DNA from: an uncultured Bacilli bacterium
GTDB taxonomy: Bacteria; Bacillota_I; Bacilli_A; RF39; UBA660
DNA length: 41,861 nt
Direction: 5' to 3'
NCBI GenBank assembly: GCA_934130005.1
Contig: CAKOXD010000011.1
Location: 1-41,861, forward strand
Position numbers and translations under genes: made by a program. Of this stretch, positions 24,972-31,319 are shown piece by piece; the stretch's first letter is position 1, and the number at the start of each line of letters is the position of its first letter. The notes beneath the pieces are model-generated. The model was not told where the DNA came from, searched no databases, and saw only the letters and a list, made by a program, of their open reading frames with translations.

Positions 24972-26387
24972 TTATAATTCTTCTATTTTCATAAAGTTTG
25001 TATGTTTTACTTCTTTAAATGGATATCCACCTGTTACTATTATTTTGTCTCCATCTACGTGTTTTAATCTTCTTAAAACAGCACTTTTTGATAATTTAAG
25101 TATCATATCAAATGATTTTGTTTCATCTATTACTACAGGATAAATTCCATAATATAAGCCTAATGAATGTGCTGCTTTTTTATTTGGTGTGAGTGCTATT
25201 ATTGGACAATTTGGTCTGAATCTACTTATTTTTTTTGCTGTATAACCTGTCATGGTTGGTGTAACAATTGATATAGCTTTCAGTCTTGATGCACAATCTA
25301 CTACACTATAAGCAATGCTTCCTGTTGTGTCTTGTTTTTCTGATCTTGCTGCTTTATCTAATAATTCATAATAGTTTATATCTTCTTCTGATGATTCAAT
25401 TATCTTATTCATCATAGTTATTGTTCCTACAGGATATTTTCCTATTGTTGTTTCTCCTGATAGCATAACTGTATCAACACCATCTAACACTGCAGATGCT
25501 ATATCACTTACTTCTGCTCTAGTTGGTAAGATGTTATTTTCCATTGATGATAACATTTCGGTTGCAATCACACTTATTTTTGATTGTATATGACATTTAT
25601 TTATTATTTTCTTTTGAATGCTTGGTATTCTTTCAAGAGGTATTTCAACTCCTAGATCACCTCTTGCTACTATAATTCCATCACTTACTTTTATTATTTC
25701 ATCTAATTCTTCTAGAGCATTTTCTGTTTCTATTTTTGTTATAATTGATGTATGATCATTTCCATAATCAATTAATAAATCATTTACTTCTAACACATCT
25801 TCGGCACTTCTTACAAATGATAATGATATATAATCTATATTTTCTTCATTTGCAAATTTTAAATCTTCTTTATCCTTTTCTGTAATAAATGGAATATTTA
25901 GTCTTGTATCTAAAACATTAATTGATTTATCACTACAAATTGTTCCACCTTGTATTACTTCACAAATTAAAAAGTTAGTACCTTTTTCTAATACTTTTAA
26001 TATTACTAGTCCTTCATTTAATTTTATAATTGTATTTGTTTTTACATCGTTTATTAATCCACTATATGATACTGAAAATTTTGTTTTATCTCCTAATATG
26101 GGATCCATATATATTCTTATTTTGTCATTTTCTTCTAAAGTTGCTTTTCCATCCATTATTTTCCCTATTGTAATATCTGGTCCTTTTAAATCCATTAGTA
26201 TTGATGTTGTTGTTTTTAAATTTTCATCTATATTTCTAATTTTATATATAATATCTTTACAAAATTCTATTGATGAATATTTCATATTCAAACGTGCTAC
26301 ATTCATTCCATTTGATATCATATCTTCTAATATTATTTTATCTTTACTAGCTGGTCCTATAGTAGCCATTATTTTTGTTTTTTTCAT
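24972..26387 (-). CDS. pyk: Pyruvate kinase
   Basis: Final glycolytic enzyme, PEP + ADP to pyruvate + ATP. The 471-residue protein has KKTKIMATIGPASKDK, MNVARLNMKYSS, DLKGPDITIG, the beta-barrel B domain, IITKIETENALEELDEII, DGIIVARGDLGVEIPLERI and SAVLDGVDTVMLSGETTIGKYP, plus the C-terminal allosteric domain (TGGYPF end). It lacks the additional PEP-utiliser C-terminal domain found in Bacillus Pyk. MNVARLNMKYS has Lys-Tyr where HGDH or HG is common, a small oddity. Start by AAGGTGAT-ACT-ATG. In operon with rodA and GH31; lactate dehydrogenase, which takes its product, is encoded 3 kb away on the other strand. Confidence 0.96.
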   Translation of the reverse strand: MKKTKIMATIGPASKDKIILEDMISNGMNVARLNMKYSSIEFCKDIIYKIRNIDENLKTTTSILMDLKGPDITIGKIMDGKATLEENDKIRIYMDPILGDKTKFSVSYSGLINDVKTNTIIKLNEGLVILKVLEKGTNFLICEVIQGGTICSDKSINVLDTRLNIPFITEKDKEDLKFANEENIDYISLSFVRSAEDVLEVNDLLIDYGNDHTSIITKIETENALEELDEIIKVSDGIIVARGDLGVEIPLERIPSIQKKIINKCHIQSKISVIATEMLSSMENNILPTRAEVSDIASAVLDGVDTVMLSGETTIGKYPVGTITMMNKIIESSEEDINYYELLDKAARSEKQDTTGSIAYSVVDCASRLKAISIVTPTMTGYTAKKISRFRPNCPIIALTPNKKAAHSLGLYYGIYPVVIDETKSFDMILKLSKSAVLRRLKHVDGDKIIVTGGYPFKEVKHTNFMKIEEL

Positions 26388-26399
26388 AGTATCACCTTT

Positions 26400-27563
26400 T
26401 TATCCTTTATTTGATATTTTATTTTCTATAGCAATTCTTTGTACTACTGCAAGTGAACATACAAGTGATATTGTAAATGATCCACCATAACTTAAAAATG
26501 GTAATGGTATTCCTGTAAGGGGCATTATTCCAAATAATCCACCTAAATTTATTAATATATGCAAAAATATATAAAGGGCTATTCCTAAACTAATATATCT
26601 TCCTCTTATATTTACACTATTACTTGATATAGATAAAATTCTTTTTAATACAATAGCATATAAAATAAATATTATCGTTGTAACTATTAATCCATATTGT
26701 TCTGCTATTATAGCAAATACACTATCTGTATGTGATTCTGGTATATAAGATATTTGTTTACTCTGTCCTATACCATTTCCTACTAATCCACCTGAATTAA
26801 TAGCTATAAATCCATTACATATTTGATATCCACCTGTTTCATAATATTGACAAGGATTAAAAAATCTAAATCTACTTGATTGGGCTTTAGAAAATATATT
26901 TCCTTTACTAGCATATATTATTAATCCTAAAAAACATACTATTATAGCAATCATTACTGCTTTCATTTTGTCTTTTCTAAGAATTGGACTTGTTAAAAAT
27001 AAAACAGCAAATATAGTTACTATTACAAGCATTGTTCCTAAATCTCTTTGAATAAATATTATTACAGGGAAAAATAATCCTACAAACATTATCTTAAATA
27101 TCATGTCATATTTTTCTCTTTGCTCTACTTTTGGTGATCTTAGTTTATTATAAAATTTTTCAAATAAAAGGGCTACACAAATAATCATTATAGGCTTTGA
27201 AAATTCACTTGGTTGAAATGTAAAACCTTTTATATTTATCCAGTTATTACTACCTGAATATGTTGCTCCAAAGTTTGATAAAGATACTGCAAGTGATGAA
27301 AATGCTACTAATATAAAAATAAGTGGTCCAAGTAATTTATAAGACTTAGTTGGTGTTTTTATAATAAATATACTTGCAAATACTCCTATCATTATGTTTA
27401 TTAATTGTTTAAAAAAATAGTTATACAAACTAGAATTATATTTTAAGACTGATGTTTGACTTGATGCTGATACAATATTAAGTAAACCAAAAACGAATAA
27501 CAATGTTGTTATTATAAATAAAGTTTTATCCATATTTTTTATTGCTTTACTTAACCCTTTCAT
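26400..27563 (-). CDS. SEDS-family peptidoglycan glycosyltransferase (RodA/FtsW/SpoVE)
   Basis: A 387-residue polytopic membrane protein with about ten helices, which polymerises lipid II together with a class B PBP. SEDS marks: GFTFQPSEFSKPIMIICVALL (the usual QPSE-x-x-K), FIQRDLGTMLVIVTIF (IxxQpDlGT), GLVGNGIGQSKQISYIPESHTDSVFAIIAEQYGLI (split motifs) and GIMPLTGIPLPFLSYGGSFTISL. RodA, FtsW and SpoVE cannot be told apart by eye; in this setting, with spore genes nearby and no division genes, any is possible. The GAP to pyk is 12 bases. Start by AGGTGAT-ACT-ATG. Confidence 0.93.
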   Translation of the reverse strand: MKGLSKAIKNMDKTLFIITTLLFVFGLLNIVSASSQTSVLKYNSSLYNYFFKQLINIMIGVFASIFIIKTPTKSYKLLGPLIFILVAFSSLAVSLSNFGATYSGSNNWINIKGFTFQPSEFSKPIMIICVALLFEKFYNKLRSPKVEQREKYDMIFKIMFVGLFFPVIIFIQRDLGTMLVIVTIFAVLFLTSPILRKDKMKAVMIAIIVCFLGLIIYASKGNIFSKAQSSRFRFFNPCQYYETGGYQICNGFIAINSGGLVGNGIGQSKQISYIPESHTDSVFAIIAEQYGLIVTTIIFILYAIVLKRILSISSNSVNIRGRYISLGIALYIFLHILINLGGLFGIMPLTGIPLPFLSYGGSFTISLVCSLAVVQRIAIENKISNKG

Positions 27564-27733
27564 AGTATCACCTATTATAATTTTAACATATTATAGTTTA
27601 ATTAACAATTATTTTAAAAAAAGAAATAAAAAAAAGAAGTTTTATTATGTGTTAATAATTTATAATATGTTTTTTAAGTAACAATTTTTTATTTTGTGAG
27701 TAAAATATATTAGAAAGAATAGGAGGGATTCGT

Positions 27734-27889
27734 ATGTATTATTACGGTGGATACCAAGGTTATGGTTGCGGTAATCCATGCGGTGGATATCAAGGTGGAT
27801 ATGGTACTGGATATGGAGCAGCTGTAATTTTAGTTCTATTTATTTTATTAGTAATTATTATTGGAGCTAGAGCTTGGGATAGAAACTAA
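27734..27889 (+). CDS. YjcZ-like Gly/Tyr-rich sporulation peptide
   Basis: A 51-residue peptide missed by length filters. The first half is a Gly/Tyr/Cys-rich repeat (YYYGGYQGYGCGNPCGGYQG), the second half one membrane helix (AAVILVLFILLVIIIGARAW). This is the layout of the YjcZ/SscA small sporulation proteins of Bacillales, where such peptides associate with the spore. A strong GGAGG lies 8 bases before the ATG and an intrinsic terminator follows at once. Divergent from rodA. Confidence 0.78.
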   Translation: MYYYGGYQGYGCGNPCGGYQGGYGTGYGAAVILVLFILLVIIIGARAWDRN

Positions 27890-27898
27890 TTAGTACTT

Positions 27899-27926
27899 AA
27901 AAACTCTATAAAAATAGAGTTTTTTT
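27899..27926 (+). terminator. Terminator of the YjcZ-like gene
   Basis: Stem AAAAACTCTAT / ATAGAGTTTTT with a 4-base loop and a T run. Confidence 0.88.
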
Positions 27927-27929
27927 ATG

Positions 27930-27958
27930 TTGTTTATTACACAAATTTGTGATAAAAT
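27930..27958 (+). promoter_or_regulatory. def promoter with palindrome in the spacer
   Basis: TTGTTT (27930-27935), 17-base spacer, TAAAAT (27953-27958). The spacer holds a perfect 12-base palindrome CACAAATTTGTG (27940-27951), a shape expected of a repressor operator. The def ATG is 21 bases past the -10. Confidence 0.55.
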
Positions 27959-27979
27959 ATCATTGTTGGTGGTGGTATT

Positions 27980-28540
27980 ATGTTTAAAAAACTTGATATA
28001 TTAGATGACAAAGATAAAAAATCAAACAAAATATTAAGAAGTATTAGTAAAGAAGTTTCTTTCCCTCTTTCTAAAGAAGATAAAGAAACTATAGAACATA
28101 TAATTAAACATTTAACATATAGTCAAATTGAAAAATATGAAAAAAAATATGATTTAAGACCTGGTATGGGTCTAGCATTTCCTCAACTTGGAATGTTAAA
28201 AAGAATTATTGTTATTGTTTATGAATATGATGAAGGTAAATTTGAAAATTATGTAGTTGTTAATCCTAAAATAGTTAGTAATTCAACTGAAATGGTAGCT
28301 GCTGAAGCTGGTGAAGGATGTTTAAGTGTTAACCGTGAAATAGAAGGTCACGTTCCTAGATATGCTAGAGTTACTGTTGAAGGTTATGACGTTTCTGGTA
28401 ATAAAATTAAAATTCGTGCTAGAGAAGATTTATCAATTGCATTTCAACATGAAATTGATCATTTAAATGGAATTTTATTTTATGATAGAATCAATAAAAA
28501 GAAACCATTTTATAATGATTATGAAATAAGATTAATTTAA
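27980..28540 (+). CDS. def: Peptide deformylase
   Basis: Removes the formyl group from N-terminal Met during translation. 186 residues, type 2 Gram-positive form with an N-terminal extension. The three motifs are present: G62-MGLAFPQ-69 (usual GxGlaApQ, with Phe-Pro for Ala-Ala/Pro), E112-GCLS with metal ligand Cys114, and H157-EIDH-161 with catalytic Glu158. The additional residues between motifs 1 and 2 (YEYDEGKFENYVVV) fit type 2. Start at ATG after TGGTGGTGGTATT. Single gene with its own promoter and terminator. Confidence 0.96.
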   Translation: MFKKLDILDDKDKKSNKILRSISKEVSFPLSKEDKETIEHIIKHLTYSQIEKYEKKYDLRPGMGLAFPQLGMLKRIIVIVYEYDEGKFENYVVVNPKIVSNSTEMVAAEAGEGCLSVNREIEGHVPRYARVTVEGYDVSGNKIKIRAREDLSIAFQHEIDHLNGILFYDRINKKKPFYNDYEIRLI

Positions 28541-28562
28541 CACTTTATGTGTTATTTTTTTT
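28538..28562 (+). terminator. def terminator
   Basis: TAACAC / GTGTTA stem with a 5-base loop and eight T residues; the first three bases of the stem are the def stop codon. Confidence 0.85.
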
Positions 28563-28564
28563 AT

Positions 28565-28572
28565 GTTATAAT
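28565..28572 (+). promoter_or_regulatory. Extended -10 promoter of the small peptide-ldh unit
   Basis: TGTTATAAT-type extended -10 box (TG at 28564-28565, TATAAT at 28567-28572) directly after the def terminator. The predicted start falls at the GGTGAT ribosome site, so the leader would be about 10 bases. Confidence 0.5.
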
Positions 28573-28589
28573 ATTTCTGGTGATAATAT

Positions 28590-28691
28590 ATGAATAATTT
28601 TAAAAAGCAAGCTATAAAATATACAATAAAAATTGTTATAACTGTACTACTTGCATGCTTATGTTCAATATGGATATACTATAATGCATAA
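28590..28691 (+). CDS. 33-residue membrane peptide ahead of ldh
   Basis: A short reading frame with a good ribosome site (GGTGAT-AAT-ATG, the genome's standard), encoding a basic N-terminus (MNNFKKQAIKYTIK) and one hydrophobic helix with two Cys (IVITVLLACLCSIWIYY). Its stop codon abuts the GGAGG of ldh (TAAGGAGG), so the two are coupled. No family known; it could be a true membrane microprotein or a leader peptide for ldh. Too short for similarity arguments. Confidence 0.6.
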   Translation: MNNFKKQAIKYTIKIVITVLLACLCSIWIYYNA

Positions 28692-28701
28692 GGAGGTTTT
28701 T

Positions 28702-29610
28702 ATGAATAATAAAGTTGTTATAATTGGTTGTGGTAATGTTGGTATGAGTTATGCTTATGCTCTACTTAATCAAAGAACATATGTAAATGAATTAGTTTTA
28801 ATTGATTTAAACAAAGATAGAATAATTGGTGAAGCTATGGATTTAAACCATTGTTTAGCTTTTGCTCCTTCTAAATTATCTATTAAAGTTGGAGATTATT
28901 CTGATTGTAAGGATGCTAAAATAGTTTGTATTGCTGCTGGTGCCAATCAAAATCCTGGAGAAACTCGTATGGATTTAATTAATAAGAATAGTGTTATTTT
29001 TAAATCAATTGTTGATAATGTTATGAACAGCGGATTTAATGGTATTTTTTTAGTAGCTACTAATCCTTTAGATGTCATGACTTACCTAACTTATAAATAT
29101 TCTAAATTAGATTATAAAAAAGTTATTGGAAGTGGAACTAGTTTAGATACTTCTAGACTTAGATATTTAATAAGTGATAAATTATCTATTAGTCCTAAAA
29201 ATGTTCATGCTTATGTTATTGGTGAACATGGGGATTCTGAATTTGTTCCTTGGAGCAATGCTAATGTAGGTCTTCAAAATATTAGTGATTATTTAAGTCA
29301 AGATGAAATGGATAATATTTGTTATGAAGTTAAAAATGCCGCTTATCAAATTATTGAAAAAAAAGGTGCTACTTATTATGGTATTGGTATGTGTTTAGTT
29401 AGAATTACAAATGCTATTTTAGGTGATGAAAATGCTATCATAACAGTTTCCACTTATGATAAAAATAATGATGTTTTTATAGGTCTTCCTGCTATTATTA
29501 ATAAAGATGGAATTAAAGATAAAGTTTATATTGAACTTAATAATGAAGAAACTATTAAATTAGAACATTCTATTAATGTAATAAAAGACGCAATAAAAGG
29601 GATAAATTAA
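28702..29610 (+). CDS. ldh: L-lactate dehydrogenase
   Basis: Reduces pyruvate to L-lactate with NADH, regenerating NAD in fermentation. 302 residues, Rossmann domain GCGNVGMSYAYALL with Asp at the end of the second strand (LVLIDLN), the active loop ANQNPGETR with Gln83 (lactate rather than malate specificity) and Arg89, DTSRLR with Asp149 and Arg152, and IGEHGDSE with catalytic His176. Start at ATG 28702 with GGAGG 7 bases upstream; a longer in-frame ATG at 28651 lies inside the preceding peptide gene. Convergent with nfo; the stops share bases. Confidence 0.96.
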   Translation: MNNKVVIIGCGNVGMSYAYALLNQRTYVNELVLIDLNKDRIIGEAMDLNHCLAFAPSKLSIKVGDYSDCKDAKIVCIAAGANQNPGETRMDLINKNSVIFKSIVDNVMNSGFNGIFLVATNPLDVMTYLTYKYSKLDYKKVIGSGTSLDTSRLRYLISDKLSISPKNVHAYVIGEHGDSEFVPWSNANVGLQNISDYLSQDEMDNICYEVKNAAYQIIEKKGATYYGIGMCLVRITNAILGDENAIITVSTYDKNNDVFIGLPAIINKDGIKDKVYIELNNEETIKLEHSINVIKDAIKGIN

Positions 29611-29621
29611 TTATCCCTTTT
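29595..29621. terminator. Shared terminator of ldh and nfo
   Basis: Perfect 11-bp stem AAAAGGGATAA / TTATCCCTTTT with a 5-base loop ATTAA. Both stop codons are in the loop: ldh TAA at 29608-29610 and nfo TAA (reverse) at 29607-29609. Confidence 0.92.
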
Positions 29622-30515
29622 TTCATAATATTTTTCTACATCTAATTTTAAATTTTGATTAAATTTTTTATTTCTTATCATTTCTATTTCAAATTTATAT
29701 GGTGGATATTTTATTTTATCATTTACTTCAATATATGGTGTTTCTAATATTTTAGGAATTTTTTCTAATTTTTCATGATATATTACTTTTAATAAGTTAT
29801 CAAATCCTATATATCCATATCCTATATTTTCATGTCTATCTTTATGACTATTTAAAATATTTTTACTATCATTTATATGAATACATGCTAGTTTATCAAG
29901 TCCTATTATTTTATCAAATTCTTCTAATATTTTATCAAAATCATTTAAATCGTATCCAGCATCATTTATATGGCATGTATCCAAGCATACTTTTACTTTA
30001 TCTTTATATACTACACCATCTATTATTTGTTTTATTTCTTCAAAGGTTCTTCCACATTCTGATCCTTTACCTGCCATAGTCTCTAGGCAAATATATACTT
30101 TTGTATCACTTAATATAGTTGAATTTAAAACATCTATGATATTTTTTATACCTACTTCACTTCCCATATTTACATGACTTCCAGGATGTAGAACCATTTT
30201 AGTTACTCCTAACTTTTCTACTCTTTCAATTTCTTGTCTTAAAAAACTAATGCAAAATTCTCTATTTAAACTATTTGCTGGATTTATAATATATGGTGCA
30301 TGTACAATTATATTTTCTAAATCTATATTTTTTTCTTTCATTAGTTTTAATGCTTCTAGTGTTACAAAATCATTTATTTCACATCTTTTTGTATTTTGTG
30401 GAGCTCCTGTATAAAACATAAATGTATTAGCATTATAACTTAATGCTTCTTTTAAACTACCAAGCAATTGTGTATCACTTTTAAATGATACATGAGATCC
30501 TATTATTAATTCCAT
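29607..30515 (-). CDS. nfo: Endonuclease IV (AP endonuclease Nfo)
   Basis: Cleaves DNA at abasic sites in base excision repair; trinuclear zinc TIM barrel. 302 residues with the metal ligands in family motifs: IIGSHVSF, NIIVHAPYIINPANS, MVLHPGSHVNMG, VYICLETMAGKGSECG, VKVCLDTCHINDAGYD, LACIHINDSKNILNSHKDRHENIG (split motifs) and KIPKILETPY. Start by AGGTGAT-AAA-ATG. It has its own promoter (TTGATA-17-TATAAT) nested in the nrdG terminator, so it is transcribed apart from the nrd operon. Confidence 0.96.
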   Translation of the reverse strand: MELIIGSHVSFKSDTQLLGSLKEALSYNANTFMFYTGAPQNTKRCEINDFVTLEALKLMKEKNIDLENIIVHAPYIINPANSLNREFCISFLRQEIERVEKLGVTKMVLHPGSHVNMGSEVGIKNIIDVLNSTILSDTKVYICLETMAGKGSECGRTFEEIKQIIDGVVYKDKVKVCLDTCHINDAGYDLNDFDKILEEFDKIIGLDKLACIHINDSKNILNSHKDRHENIGYGYIGFDNLLKVIYHEKLEKIPKILETPYIEVNDKIKYPPYKFEIEMIRNKKFNQNLKLDVEKYYEKRDN

Positions 30516-30530
30516 TTTATCACCTACTTT

Positions 30531-30559
30531 ATTATATAAAAAAAAGAAGAATCTATCAA
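30531..30559 (-). promoter_or_regulatory. nfo promoter nested in the nrdG terminator
   Basis: TTGATA (30554-30559), 17-base spacer, TATAAT (30531-30536) on the minus strand. TTGATA is exactly the loop of the nrdG terminator hairpin, and the spacer is its descending stem and T run. The predicted start is about 9 bases before the nfo ATG. Confidence 0.65.
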
Positions 30560-30566
30560 GATTCTT
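30537..30566 (-). terminator. nrdG terminator
   Basis: AAGAATC / GATTCTT stem with a 6-base loop TTGATA, followed by a run of T residues; overlaps the nrdG stop codon by one base. Confidence 0.85.
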
Positions 30567-31132
30567 TAAACAAATAAATATTTTTCATGGCAAAATCTAT
30601 TTTCCTCTTTTTTTTCTTTATCTTCATATTTTTTTGCTAAACACACTTGTTTTTCTTCTAAACTTTTTTTTACATCTATTATTCTTTGATTTCTTGAACC
30701 TCTAAATAATATATCATTACTTTTTTCTTCTAATATAAATTTTCCATCTATAAGTATATCTATATATTTTAAAAATTCTAATATACTTTTTTTAGTTTTA
30801 GATAATGTTATCAATTGTTCATATGTATATCCTGTATAACACCATATATCTAATCCTATTTCTTTAGCAAATTTAGCTATTTCTAAACAAGCTTCTGGTT
30901 GACACATAGGATCTCCTCCTGAAAAGGTTAATCCAGTTTGATTTTTTAGCTTTTTTATTTTTTCTTTTATTTCCTCTATATCAATTAGTGCTCCATCATC
31001 AAAACTATGTGTGTCTTTGTTATGGCAACCAAAACAGTTATGAGGACACCCTTGAGTCCAAATAACTGTTCTAATTCCTTCACCATCTACTATGCTATCA
31101 CTTTGTAAATCTGCAGCTAAACGTATTTTCAT
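30566..31132 (-). CDS. nrdG: Anaerobic ribonucleotide reductase activating protein
   Basis: Radical-SAM activase that places the glycyl radical on class III ribonucleotide reductase. 188 residues, with the CxxxCxxC cluster motif at Cys29, Cys33 and Cys36 (TQGCPHNCFGCHN), the SAM-binding GGDP (TGLTFSGGDPMCQPEA), and the YTGYTYEQL and IDILIDGKF segments of NrdG. The C-terminal 30 residues (KYEDKEKKEENRFCHEKYLFV) are additional and charged. Its ATG is 2 bases after the stop of the glycyl-radical ORF with a weak ribosome site, so translation is coupled. Third gene of nrdD-radical ORF-nrdG. Confidence 0.95.
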   Translation of the reverse strand: MKIRLAADLQSDSIVDGEGIRTVIWTQGCPHNCFGCHNKDTHSFDDGALIDIEEIKEKIKKLKNQTGLTFSGGDPMCQPEACLEIAKFAKEIGLDIWCYTGYTYEQLITLSKTKKSILEFLKYIDILIDGKFILEEKSNDILFRGSRNQRIIDVKKSLEEKQVCLAKKYEDKEKKEENRFCHEKYLFV

Positions 31133-31134
31133 AA

Positions 31135-31308
31135 TTATGCTTCTTTTTCTTTATTATATTTAATTACTTCTTTAACACCTGTATGTTTAACTCTATCTCT
31201 TTCTTCTGCTCTTTTACCATTATTAAATCTTTTTACATCTCCTGCAAGATATCCTGTTACTCTTCTGATTCTTTCAAATCCTATTCCTTCTCCTACCATT
31301 TTTTCCAT
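31135..31308 (-). CDS. Separate glycyl-radical subunit of class III ribonucleotide reductase
   Basis: A 57-residue protein matching the C-terminal end of ordinary NrdD: GIGFERIRRVTGYLAGDVK followed by RFNNGKRAEERDRVKH. RVTGYL is the glycyl-radical loop; the radical would be on Gly19. The ATG at 31308 has its own AGGAGG 7 bases upstream, and this ribosome site overlaps the TAG stop of nrdD. In known NrdD proteins the sequence is fused to the main chain after a CPxCG ribbon. Both stops and frames differ, so one point error does not join the two. Either a genuine two-piece enzyme or an in-frame-shifted sequencing/decay event; the new ribosome site favours the former. Confidence 0.85.
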   Translation of the reverse strand: MEKMVGEGIGFERIRRVTGYLAGDVKRFNNGKRAEERDRVKHTGVKEVIKYNKEKEA

Positions 31309-31319
31309 AACTATTCCTC

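Noticed and set aside
18850..26387. Use of UGA as Trp (genetic code 4)
   Set aside because: Conserved Trp in LeuS and GH31 are UGG, and the standard code gives full-length proteins throughout.
28651..28701. Longer ldh start at 28651
   Set aside because: It lies inside the 33-residue peptide gene; the ATG at 28702 has GGAGG upstream and gives the usual N-terminus NNKVVIIGCGNVG.
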